Part shown: piece after piece, positions 1 to 6,123 of the stretch
Numbering within the stretch: position 1 is the first letter of the stretch
Layout of the letters: the number at the start of each line of letters is the position of its first letter
Source of the DNA: Calditrichia bacterium
GTDB taxonomy: Bacteria; Calditrichota; Calditrichia; RBG-13-44-9; J042
Length of the DNA: 6,427 bases
NCBI GenBank assembly: GCA_030430345.1
Contig: JAUIFT010000172.1
Location: forward strand, 1 to 6,427
Direction of reading: 5' to 3'
The notes under the pieces: model-generated
Seen by the model: the letters and a program-made list of their open reading frames with translations, nothing else
The model's database searches: none
What the model was told of the DNA's origin: nothing
Made by a program: the position numbers and the translations under genes

Positions 1-126
1 TAGTGGAAGATTAATCCGGGAGAAGCTTTAGCTGCGCGCCTTAAGTGCTAAAATTAACCTCTGTTGGAATCGTTATAAGTACCTTGTAAGTTAAACGAGC
101 AACCCAAACAGATGGAGGATAATCGC
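1..126. other. Left-edge non-coding stretch and leader of the DUF6868-like gene
   Basis: No complete gene is visible. One plus-strand frame is open from base 2 to a TAG at 29-31, so it could be the last nine codons of a gene lying outside the window, but so short a tail cannot be identified. A 6-bp inverted repeat (TTTAGC at 27-32, GCTAAA at 47-52) has a 14-base loop and no T-run, so it is a weak terminator candidate at best. A TTGGAA at 64-69 and a TATAAG at 74-79 look promoter-like but are not correctly spaced for one another. The clear signal is GGAGG at 114-118, the ribosome binding site of the next gene. Confidence 0.4.
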
Positions 127-375
127 ATGAATTCATTGGCGACGTTAGCGACTTTCTTCGGCTGGTGCACCGTCATCAATATTGGTATTTTATTATTTAG
201 TCTGTTGATGATTAGTCTGTTGAAAGATTGGATCGGAACGATCAGTGCGCGTTTATTTGGCATCACTGCAGAAGAAGGCAAGGCAACTTTTTTCCGGGTT
301 TTCCAGCAATATCGCTTCTCTATTGTTTTGTTTAATCTGGTGCCTTATATCGCGTTAAAAATTATGACTGGATAA
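127..375 (+). CDS. Small two-helix membrane protein, DUF6868-like
   Basis: This 82-residue inner-membrane protein has no known function. Residues about 5-32 form one hydrophobic segment carrying the GWCTVIN stretch. A polar middle (about 33-60) contains RLFGITAEE. A second hydrophobic segment follows at about 62-80 with FNLVPYIAL. This order (FGWCTVIN, RLFG with acidic residues, FNLVPY near the C-terminus) matches what I recall of DUF6868, a family of about 80 residues, so the gene looks full length. The ATG at 127 is chosen because GGAGG (114-118) sits 8 bases before it. The in-frame ATG at 112 overlaps that site and is unlikely. The gene is alone on its strand and ends at a strong terminator. 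Family assignment is from memory of the motif pattern. Confidence 0.75.
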   Translation: MNSLATLATFFGWCTVINIGILLFSLLMISLLKDWIGTISARLFGITAEEGKATFFRVFQQYRFSIVLFNLVPYIALKIMTG

Positions 376-397
376 CCGCAAGTTTCAATCCCACATA

Positions 398-432
398 AAA
401 AAAGCCTGATGATAAAATCATCAGGCTTTTTT
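398..432. terminator. Bidirectional intrinsic terminator
   Basis: A perfect 16-bp inverted repeat (arms 398-413 and 417-432) has a 3-base AAA loop. The GC-bearing core is GCCTGATGAT paired with ATCATCAGGC. The A-run on the left and T-run on the right give a U-tract in both directions. It lies 22 bases after the stop at 375 and 19 bases before the stop of the minus-strand gene at 452, so it should end transcription of both convergent genes. Confidence 0.93.
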
Positions 433-451
433 ATATCGATGGCAATTTCAA

Positions 452-2308
452 TTAATTGTTCAAACGGATGATATGACCGAGGTTCAGCCGTAATACGGTC
501 AGTTCCCGGTTTACCCGTGGTGCATCCTGCTTAAAGCGAATGTTTGCCAATACGCCTTCATAAAGGCGGGCATTCTCTAACCTGTCCCGCAAGGCATCCG
601 GCGATATTCCCTGGGAATAATTGGATAGCAGCCACTTCATGATATCATAGCCGAGTAAATGAAATTGTTGTGGCGTCTCGCGCATTTCAGTGCGGAAACG
701 ATTCATAAATGCCTGATAGTTGGGGGAATCCGGATCGTAGTAACCGGCAGTGGTATATACCAGCCCTTCCAGATGCTGGCGATTTTTTCGCAGCATTAGC
801 GGATCATTCCAACCCTCATTGCCAATCAGCGTCGTGCGGATATTGCTGAAAGCGAGCTGCTTGGCGAAAAATTGAATAAAGTCCGGATTTCTAATAACGA
901 TTAACAGGCCGTCAATACCGGTAGAAGGCAAGTCGGTAGAATCGATGCGGGTGCCGGTACGGCTGGGCTTAAAAATATCGTTAAGGTACGTGCGATATTT
1001 CCGGCGAATAAGATCTTCACCAACGGTGGAATCGCTTTGCACGACGGAATCCCGAAATGCCAGGTAGAAGCCTTCCCGCCAGATTGCCCGGAATTGCCGG
1101 GTAAAATCCTGTGCGGTTTCATAATACCATTGGGTGGTAATTACCTCGCTGCCGTTCTCTTCGGCAGTTTTCTGGAAGCTTTCGACAAAATCCTGACCAT
1201 ACGAATTAACCGGCGCGATAATCGCCAGGCGTTTTACAGCCAGTTCCTTCGCAGCATATTCCCCGAGAAAACGTCCCTTGGTTTTGGTATCAGGATTTAT
1301 CTGGAAAGTGTACGGGCTCAGATTGGCCAGGCCATGCTGGGAGCTGAGCGGAACCACATACGGTTGTTTTTCATAACGGGAAACCAATGCCAGGCTGGCA
1401 TTTTGATCGGTATTTAAAGGACCAATAACGCAGAGCGGCTGCCCCGCTTCAATTTCCCGTTCGACAGTATTCAGGGCGTTAACAACAGTGGGGTCTACAT
1501 CTGTGGTGGTCAATTCCAGCGAGCTGCCGGGGTTGCGACGCTTATATTCTTTCAGCGCATATTCCATTCCCGCCACCATTGCTTCGGAAGTCTTTTGCAC
1601 TTGTGGTTCGAGGGATTTCAGGAAAAGGAAACGATTACCACTGCTGCGGGTGATTGTGCTGCCGCTGTCGCCGCCGAGCATGCGCCGGGCTTCCTCGGTA
1701 AATATATGATCCGGCTGCTCCCGCAGAAATGCGCGCAGTAACCGCCGGGCTTCATTGTTCTGGCCGGACTGGGCGAGTTTTCTTGCCCGGGCCAATTTAA
1801 CGATACCGTCCAGCAGTGGATTGGCATGCCGCAATTGAAACGCTTCCAGATCCGCACTCGCCACATGATTTGCCATCGTTTCGTAAATATAGCCGGCGCT
1901 GATTTTCCGCAAGCGCGGATCGCGAGTGGTTTTGATTACCGAAATCCATTCTTCCACGGCGTCATTGTACTTGCGCAATTTAAACAGCGTATTGCCGAGC
2001 AAATGATGAACGTCGTCGGTATAAGCACTTTCCGGATGCTTGGTGAAAAAATACTTGCAGACGACTTCAGCGTTGGTATAGTTGCTCAGTTTGTAATAGG
2101 ATTTTGCCAGCATCAGGCGAACCCCGGTAATGTATTGCCCGTTGGGGTATTGCTGAAGCATTTCCAGAAATGTATTTTGCGCGGATTGAAAGCTACCGCT
2201 TTTATAGGCATCCAAACCGGCATCGAACTTGGTTTTTTCAGCAGAATTCTGCGCGAATGCCAGTGAGAAAAATGTGAGAACCAGGAAGAGCGACATGCAT
2301 CTTTTCAA
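452..2308 (-). CDS. Exported TPR-repeat protein with type I periplasmic-binding fold (LpoA / ABC substrate-binding-like)
   Basis: The predicted protein has 618 residues when started at a TTG (2308-2306). Residues 1-19 (MKRC, then a hydrophobic core ending AFA before Q20) form a good Sec signal peptide with an AxA cleavage site, so it should be periplasmic. Residues about 25-210 are helical repeats of the TPR kind, for example FDAGLDAYKSGSFQSAQ, LAKSYYKLSNYTNAE and LGNTLFKLRKYNDAVEEW, recalling BamD/CpoB-type domains. Residues about 235-615 resemble a Leu/Ile/Val-binding-type fold (Peripla_BP_6): EAMVAGMEYALKEY, CVIGPLNTDQNASLALVSRYEKQPYVVPLSS, LAIIAPVNSYGQDFVESF and LLGYDIMKWLL. TPR repeats plus this fold is the architecture of LpoA, the outer-membrane activator of penicillin-binding protein PBP1A. 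No lipobox cysteine is seen at the cleavage site, so it is probably soluble. No transporter genes are adjacent. Ligand and partner are unknown. Confidence 0.82.
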   Translation of the reverse strand: MKRCMSLFLVLTFFSLAFAQNSAEKTKFDAGLDAYKSGSFQSAQNTFLEMLQQYPNGQYITGVRLMLAKSYYKLSNYTNAEVVCKYFFTKHPESAYTDDVHHLLGNTLFKLRKYNDAVEEWISVIKTTRDPRLRKISAGYIYETMANHVASADLEAFQLRHANPLLDGIVKLARARKLAQSGQNNEARRLLRAFLREQPDHIFTEEARRMLGGDSGSTITRSSGNRFLFLKSLEPQVQKTSEAMVAGMEYALKEYKRRNPGSSLELTTTDVDPTVVNALNTVEREIEAGQPLCVIGPLNTDQNASLALVSRYEKQPYVVPLSSQHGLANLSPYTFQINPDTKTKGRFLGEYAAKELAVKRLAIIAPVNSYGQDFVESFQKTAEENGSEVITTQWYYETAQDFTRQFRAIWREGFYLAFRDSVVQSDSTVGEDLIRRKYRTYLNDIFKPSRTGTRIDSTDLPSTGIDGLLIVIRNPDFIQFFAKQLAFSNIRTTLIGNEGWNDPLMLRKNRQHLEGLVYTTAGYYDPDSPNYQAFMNRFRTEMRETPQQFHLLGYDIMKWLLSNYSQGISPDALRDRLENARLYEGVLANIRFKQDAPRVNRELTVLRLNLGHIIRLNN

Positions 2309-2314
2309 GGGAGT

Positions 2315-2319
2315 CTCCT
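2315..2319 (-). promoter_or_regulatory. Ribosome binding site that decides the TTG start
   Basis: On the minus strand AGGAG lies 6 bases before the TTG at 2308-2306, ideal spacing. Starting there gives a normal signal peptide beginning MKRCMSLFLV. The upstream in-frame ATG at 2353-2351 would put 15 polar residues before it and has no comparable site. The downstream in-frame ATG at 2296-2294 would be 18 bases from the AGGAG and would remove the KR charge pair. Confidence 0.75.
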
Positions 2320-2505
2320 CTGGGATTTGGAATTTATAAGTTTTTGTTACCATATATTTTTTAACAGGATGACTTAATGTGGTGGAATGTCGATTGTAAT
2401 CTGCACTTGTCGAAAATTAATAAAAAAACGTAAAGACTTGAAAATATAAGGCGTTCGGGGAAGAATGTCAATTTGAGATGTGTTTTTCTTGTAGTTATCC
2501 ATGGC

Positions 2506-2534
2506 TTGATTCTCGATTTCGAACCCTGTATATT
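2506..2534 (+). promoter_or_regulatory. Sigma-70-type promoter for moaA-moaCB
   Basis: TTGATT (2506-2511) and TATATT (2529-2534) are separated by exactly 17 bases. They match the TTGACA/TATAAT consensus at 4 of 6 and 5 of 6 positions. Transcription would start near 2541, leaving a leader of about 150 bases before the moaA ATG that contains the whole riboswitch candidate. This is the best promoter-like pair I found in the divergent intergenic region. No equally convincing promoter was seen for the minus-strand gene. Confidence 0.55.
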
Positions 2535-2576
2535 CAACTGACTAAAAATAGAGAGTAATAGATTTGTAGATCAAGG

Positions 2577-2676
2577 TTAAACATCACTCCGAGCCAAAAC
2601 GTCTAAGTATTCCCTTGAATATAAGATGCCCGGCCGATAGGGTGATACCGGAAACGGGATCGCCTTCCGTGTTTGA
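2577..2676 (+). promoter_or_regulatory. Probable molybdenum cofactor (Moco) riboswitch
   Basis: The leader of moaA carries conserved-looking blocks of the Moco RNA motif, a cofactor-sensing element known upstream of moaA operons: ACTCCGAGCC at 2586-2595 and ACGGGATCGCCTTCCG at 2654-2669. A closing stem brackets them, TTAAACA (2577-2583) with TGTTTGA (2670-2676), 7 bp including one G-U pair. Inside are a variable hairpin (2607-2612 with 2617-2622) and a CCG-GAAA-CGG tetraloop hairpin (2648-2657). GGCCGAT (2632-2638) can also pair with ATCGCC (2659-2664) with one bulge. The 3' strand of the closing stem ends 2 bases before the AGGAG of moaA (2679-2683), which suggests control of translation initiation. 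No terminator hairpin is seen in the leader. Motif recognition is from memory; the stems are read directly from the sequence. Confidence 0.75.
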
Positions 2677-2690
2677 AAAGGAGCGAAATT

Positions 2691-3746
2691 ATGAAGCGCC
2701 GTAATAATATGGACGGTCTTCAGCAGGCAATATCCCCCCAATCGAGCAACCCCCGGAAAATTTTGATAGATAATTGGGGCCGCCGAATCGATTACGTCCG
2801 GTTGGCGGTGACCGATCGCTGTAATTTACGCTGTATCTACTGCATGCCGGAAAAGATGCGTTTTTTGCCCCGGCAGGAAATTCTCACTTTTGAGGAGATG
2901 GAACGGACCATTCGCATATTAGCCGGGATGGGGATTCGAAAAGTGCGGATTACCGGTGGAGAGCCATTTGTGCGCAAAGGACTGATCGATTTTTTGGAAC
3001 GGATAAAAAATGTTCCCGGGATTGAGCGCATCCATATTACCAGCAATGGGGTGTTATTGCCGCCCTATCTGGATGATTTGAAGCGGTTGGGCATCGCCGG
3101 GGTTAATCTCAGTCTGGACAGCCTGGACCGGGATCGTTTTTACAAGATGACCCGCCGGGACGACCTTCCGGAAGTGATGGCCGCAATGGAGGGGATGATC
3201 GTCCGGGAAATTCCCCTGAAAATCAATGTTGTTTTAATGGAAGGAAAGAATATTGAGGACATCATTCCAATGGCAGCATTGAGTAAAAAGTATCCGGTGG
3301 ATATCCGCTTTATTGAGGAGATGCCTTTTAACGGCACGGATAATGGCAAGCCCCGGTTGCGCTGGGATTACAAGCGGATTTTAGGAAAGCTAAAAGAAGC
3401 CTATCCGGATATTTACAAACTGGGCGATCCTCCGGCATCCACGGCAATGAATTACGCTATTCCCGGGCATCTTGGCAGTGTGGGCATCATCGCCGGATTT
3501 AGCCGGACATTCTGCGGCACCTGCAACCGTATTCGGATAAATGCCCGGGGTATATTGCAGACCTGCCTCTATGGCGATGGCGTGCTGGATGTGCGGGAGC
3601 TGCTCCGCAACGGCGCCAGCGATACGGCGATCGCAGATTTTTTCCGCCTGCACGTTGGCCAGCGCGCCAAAGATGGCTGGGAAGCGGAAAAACAGCGCTT
3701 AACAGTGCGGGAAGTAAGCACATCGATGTCCACCATCGGTGGATAA
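2691..3746 (+). CDS. moaA: GTP 3',8-cyclase MoaA (radical SAM, molybdenum cofactor biosynthesis)
   Basis: MoaA catalyses the first step of molybdenum cofactor synthesis in the cytoplasm: radical-SAM conversion of GTP to 3',8-cyclo-7,8-dihydro-GTP, which MoaC then uses. The 351-residue protein has every hallmark. The SAM-cluster motif is C44-x3-C48-x2-C51 (CNLRCIYC). GGEP is at 89-92. The C-terminal second-cluster cysteines are C275, C278 and C292 (CGTC, then 13 residues, then C), with the spacing of the E. coli enzyme. The C-terminal GG pair, needed for activity in this family, is present (STIGG). The ATG at 2691 follows AGGAG (2679-2683) by 7 bases. An N-terminal extension of about 20 residues precedes the usual start of similarity (LIDNWGRRIDYVRLAVTDRC). 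moaCB follows after 76 bases, so the two are probably one operon under the riboswitch. Confidence 0.97.
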   Translation: MKRRNNMDGLQQAISPQSSNPRKILIDNWGRRIDYVRLAVTDRCNLRCIYCMPEKMRFLPRQEILTFEEMERTIRILAGMGIRKVRITGGEPFVRKGLIDFLERIKNVPGIERIHITSNGVLLPPYLDDLKRLGIAGVNLSLDSLDRDRFYKMTRRDDLPEVMAAMEGMIVREIPLKINVVLMEGKNIEDIIPMAALSKKYPVDIRFIEEMPFNGTDNGKPRLRWDYKRILGKLKEAYPDIYKLGDPPASTAMNYAIPGHLGSVGIIAGFSRTFCGTCNRIRINARGILQTCLYGDGVLDVRELLRNGASDTAIADFFRLHVGQRAKDGWEAEKQRLTVREVSTSMSTIGG

Positions 3747-3822
3747 GCAGAAATCGAAAACCTGTAACCGGGATGCCCCGGAATTTGCAGATAGATAATT
3801 TTACATAGAGAAGGAGTTTGCG

Positions 3823-4731
3823 ATGATTGATGTTAGTCCGAAGTTTAAAACCTTGCGTTATGCCATGGCAAAAGGCACTTTAATTACCAGTCCGGAAACG
3901 GTGAATCGGGTGTTGGACCGCACCGTGCCGAAAGGCGATGTGCTGGAAGTTGCTCGTGCCGGCGGGATAAATGCTGCCAAACGCTGCGCGGACTGGATGA
4001 TATTCTGCCATAATATGCCGTTGGATTGGGTGGACTTAAAATTTGAATTTGAGGAAGACCGCATCAAGGTGTTTGCGGAAACCCGGGCGATCTGGAAAAC
4101 CGGTGTGGAAATGGAAGCGATCGCCGCGGTAACCGGAGCGATGCTCAATATGTACGACATGCTGAAGCCGCTCGATGATAATTTGACGATCAGCTCGGTT
4201 AAGCTGGTTAAGAAAAAAGGGGGTAAGGGGGATTATCGGGATGGTTTCGAGAATGACTTGAAAACGGCTGTCCTGGTTATTTCGGATTCAACTTTTGCCG
4301 GAGAGCGGGAGGATAAATCGGGAAAAATTATTCAGAAATTTCTCGAAAATCAGCCAATAGATGTCACGAACTATGAAGTGTTGCCGGATGAAAAAGCGCA
4401 AATCAGCGAACGGTTGCGGCAGCTGGCTGATGATGAAGGCATCGACCTTATCTTCACGACGGGAGGCACTGGCCCCGGTCCACGGGATGTAACCCCGGAA
4501 GCAACGGAAGCCGTTATTGTGAAATCTTTGCCGGGGGTCGCGGAAGCGATCCGCAAGCATGGTAAGGACCGAACGCCCTATGCGATGCTTTCCCGGGAGG
4601 TTTGCGGGATGCGCAATGATACCATTATTATAAATCTTCCCGGAAGTTCCAAGGGAGCGCTGGAAAGTGTGCAGGCGATATTTCCCGGTATTTTACACGC
4701 TTTTCCGATGATGCGTGGCTTTGGTCATTAA
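3823..4731 (+). CDS. moaCB: Bifunctional MoaC-MoaB fusion (cyclic pyranopterin monophosphate synthase / molybdopterin adenylyltransferase)
   Basis: A 302-residue cytoplasmic fusion. Residues 1-137 are MoaC, which turns the MoaA product into cyclic pyranopterin monophosphate. The residues matching E. coli MoaC K51, H77, E112, E114, D128 and K131 are all present (K37, H63, E96, E98, D112, K115), in KGDV, FCHN, KTGVEMEA and YDMLK. Residues about 147-300 are MoaB/MogA-like, which adenylylates molybdopterin before molybdate insertion: VLVISDS, TTGGTGPGPRDVTPEA (212-227), LPGVAEAIR, SREVCGMRNDT and INLPGSSKG. Such MoaCB fusions are an established annotated family. The linker (about 131-146) is lysine- and glycine-rich. 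AAGGAG (3811-3816) lies 6 bases before the ATG. One oddity is Asn64 where E. coli MoaC has Pro after the histidine. No clear terminator follows; a 10-base palindrome at 4731-4740 has no T-run. Confidence 0.96.
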   Translation: MIDVSPKFKTLRYAMAKGTLITSPETVNRVLDRTVPKGDVLEVARAGGINAAKRCADWMIFCHNMPLDWVDLKFEFEEDRIKVFAETRAIWKTGVEMEAIAAVTGAMLNMYDMLKPLDDNLTISSVKLVKKKGGKGDYRDGFENDLKTAVLVISDSTFAGEREDKSGKIIQKFLENQPIDVTNYEVLPDEKAQISERLRQLADDEGIDLIFTTGGTGPGPRDVTPEATEAVIVKSLPGVAEAIRKHGKDRTPYAMLSREVCGMRNDTIIINLPGSSKGALESVQAIFPGILHAFPMMRGFGH

Positions 4732-4769
4732 TTCCGGAATGAGAAGCAGTTGCCAAAATAGCCTGCCGG

Positions 4770-5363
4770 TTAGCGCTTCCAGGTGAGCACAAATGCCGGA
4801 GGCAGGTTGCGAAAAACCACCCGGCTGCGGTGATGATTCCCAAAGATTTCGTCCATTTGCCGGCGAAATTTAACCGCGGGGGGTAAGCGATAGGCATGAA
4901 CATATTGAAAGGTGCGGAAGATACAGCCTGGCGGCATCAGGCGTTGCAGGGTTTGCAGGATACCACGGCGCGTCTGTTCATTTAATACAGCGAAAGGAAT
5001 GCCGGAAATAATCGCTTTCGCGGGATCAAAACCGGAGCGCTTATAGAGCTCATTGGCATTTTCCGCCCGACCGGCAATGAAACAAAGATCGGGAAATCGA
5101 GACTGTAAATGCTGGACAAACTTTGGTTCCAGTTCGATGCCAACATATGCCTGTTTATTCGGCAGGATTTGTTGAATATGGCGGGTGAATGCGCCGGTGC
5201 CCGGACCCAACTCGAGAATTGTCTCTCCCGGACCTATTTTAATATCCTGCACCATTGCTTTTGCCAGTTCCGAAGAACTGGGCGTGATTGCGCCTATTTT
5301 CGTTGGATTTTTTAAAAACTGCTTAAAAAAATCCAGACGAACGGTTGCTTGCTTCTCCATCAT
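4770..5363 (-). CDS. SAM-dependent methyltransferase, PmtA-like phospholipid N-methyltransferase family
   Basis: A 197-residue class I methyltransferase. Motif I is ILELGPGTGAFT (49-60). An acidic residue for the SAM ribose lies in GIELEP (75-80). SGIPFAVL (120-127) is the motif IV region. The C-terminus NLPPAFVLTWKR (186-197) is typical of bacterial phospholipid N-methyltransferases (PmtA, COG3963), as is the N-terminal FFKQFLKNPTKIGAITPSS. Members methylate phosphatidylethanolamine, but related proteins are also annotated only as rRNA-dimethylase-like methyltransferases, so the substrate is not certain. Length is normal. The start is either ATG 5363 or the adjacent ATG 5360. A GGGGA lies 3 bases before the first and 6 before the second, which slightly favours 5360. 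It converges with moaCB with 38 bases between stops. It is separated from the upstream DUF6702 gene by about 230 bases, so probably has its own promoter. Confidence 0.88.
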   Translation of the reverse strand: MMEKQATVRLDFFKQFLKNPTKIGAITPSSSELAKAMVQDIKIGPGETILELGPGTGAFTRHIQQILPNKQAYVGIELEPKFVQHLQSRFPDLCFIAGRAENANELYKRSGFDPAKAIISGIPFAVLNEQTRRGILQTLQRLMPPGCIFRTFQYVHAYRLPPAVKFRRQMDEIFGNHHRSRVVFRNLPPAFVLTWKR

Positions 5364-5410
5364 TTGTCCCCATGGTAATTTGCCGGTAAAGATAAAAAGG
5401 AAATCTCAGG

Positions 5411-5432
5411 TGGAGGGTTCAGATAACCTCCA
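5411..5432 (-). terminator. Weak hairpin with T-rich tail in the methyltransferase leader
   Basis: TGGAGG (5411-5416) pairs with CCTCCA (5427-5432), extended by two A-T pairs past one bulged base. Read on the minus strand, it is followed after about seven bases by a T-rich stretch (TTTCCTTTTTATC). It could be a poor terminator for the DUF6702 transcript or an attenuator ahead of the methyltransferase. The gap before the T-run and the interruptions in it make either reading weak. Confidence 0.22.
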
Positions 5433-5477
5433 TGTTTCCGGAATACTAACTAAGATACAAAAAATGCCAGTATCCTC

Positions 5478-5506
5478 AAAATAATCCTCCCGGATATTTT
5501 TTCCAA
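5478..5506 (-). promoter_or_regulatory. Candidate promoter for the methyltransferase gene
   Basis: On the minus strand TTGGAA (5506-5501) and TATTTT (5483-5478) are exactly 17 bases apart, each matching 4 of 6 sigma-70 consensus positions. The start would fall near 5471, giving a leader of about 110 bases that contains the 5411-5432 hairpin. In AT-rich DNA such a pair can arise by chance. Confidence 0.28.
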
Positions 5507-5593
5507 GAAAAATCAAGAATCACCTAATGCCCCGAGTGTATTACTATTTTCTCAGACAGCTTAAGTGATCGTTTTGTTGCAGTTTATCTATCG

Positions 5594-6121
5594 TTAATAG
5601 AAAATTGTTTCGGAAGGATGTTTTTTGGTTAGCAGCATATTCTTTTTGCTGGCAGCCGTTTTAATGCGAACCAGATTGCGCTGTTCCTCAAAGAGTTCGA
5701 AAAAGGAAAGATGGGAAACGGTGATCTCTTTTAATTCCGCCAGGGAGATATCATCAAAGATGCAAGTTGTTCGGGTCTTCCCAATCGATATTTCCTTCTG
5801 CAAAGAATCCAGCACTAACGGCATGAGGTTTAGCTTGATCGAAAGTTGATCTTTCAAATATTGAAAAACCTCTGCTTCGGCATTATCCGCCTGTTTCTCG
5901 CTGCCGAGATATAGCGATTGTCCCTTCTTCTGCTGAATAGCCATCTCCAGGTCTTCGGTAAAAAGCGTCAACGTAACCTTGATCGAAGCAGTATCCTGAG
6001 AATAAGCGATATCGCAAAGGCTGACATAGAGCGGGTGAGCGATCAGCGAATTACCCGTAAGCAATACAAGCAGCAAAAAGATGGATTTCAATCTGAAACT
6101 GTGAAATGAGTATCGCTTCAT
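5594..6121 (-). CDS. Exported DUF6702-family protein of unknown function
   Basis: A 175-residue protein with an N-terminal signal peptide: basic start MKRYSFHSFRLK, a hydrophobic core at about 13-27, and likely cleavage after LIA (28) before HPLYVS. The mature part begins HPLYVSLCDIAYSQDTASIKV and continues LTLFTEDLEMAI, the conserved opening I associate with DUF6702. The C-terminal half (SHLSFFELFEEQRNLVRIK, then MLLTKKHPSETIFY) also follows that family's pattern of LVHI, LLL.K and P.G endings. It is therefore probably full length. The family is common in Bacteroidota and relatives, and I know of no function for it. The start lies 2 bases after the dehydratase stop with no clear Shine-Dalgarno site, so translation is probably coupled to the upstream gene. 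Two cysteines (C36, C120) could form a disulphide in the periplasm, which is speculative. Confidence 0.8.
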   Translation of the reverse strand: MKRYSFHSFRLKSIFLLLVLLTGNSLIAHPLYVSLCDIAYSQDTASIKVTLTLFTEDLEMAIQQKKGQSLYLGSEKQADNAEAEVFQYLKDQLSIKLNLMPLVLDSLQKEISIGKTRTTCIFDDISLAELKEITVSHLSFFELFEEQRNLVRIKTAASKKNMLLTKKHPSETIFY

Positions 6122-6123
6122 TT

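Larger units (their letters stand above)
5364..5593. other. Intergenic region between the DUF6702 gene and the methyltransferase
   Basis: No convincing coding region on either strand. It is AT-rich and holds a weak minus-strand promoter candidate (5478-5506) and a hairpin (5411-5432), described separately. A small inverted repeat, GATAC with GTATC around 5453-5475, has an 11-base loop and no clear role. I recognise no riboswitch class here. Confidence 0.5.

Noticed and set aside
1037..1417. 126-codon plus-strand open frame
   Set aside because: Antisense to the same large gene and without domain features or a translation start signal.
1826..2266. 146-codon plus-strand open frame
   Set aside because: It lies entirely antisense to the TPR/binding-fold gene, has no ribosome binding site, and its translation shows no recognisable domain. 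It is a shadow of the real gene.
2673..2690. In-frame TTG upstream as an alternative moaA start
   Set aside because: It would place the AGGAG site inside the coding sequence and lies within the closing stem of the riboswitch candidate. ATG 2691 has ideal spacing.
3768..3781. CCGGG-ATGC-CCCGG hairpin between moaA and moaCB
   Set aside because: Only 5 bp with no T-run, so not a terminator. moaCB has its own strong ribosome binding site and an operon remains the simplest reading.
4371..4560. Minus-strand open frames within moaCB
   Set aside because: They are antisense to the highly conserved MoaB domain and have no start signal.
4731..4740. ATTCCGGAAT palindrome after moaCB
   Set aside because: A perfect 10-base palindrome cannot form a loop as a usable hairpin and has no T-run. 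It is probably chance.
5185..5484. 99-codon plus-strand open frame over the methyltransferase start
   Set aside because: Mostly antisense to the conserved SAM-binding region, with no domain and no ribosome binding site.
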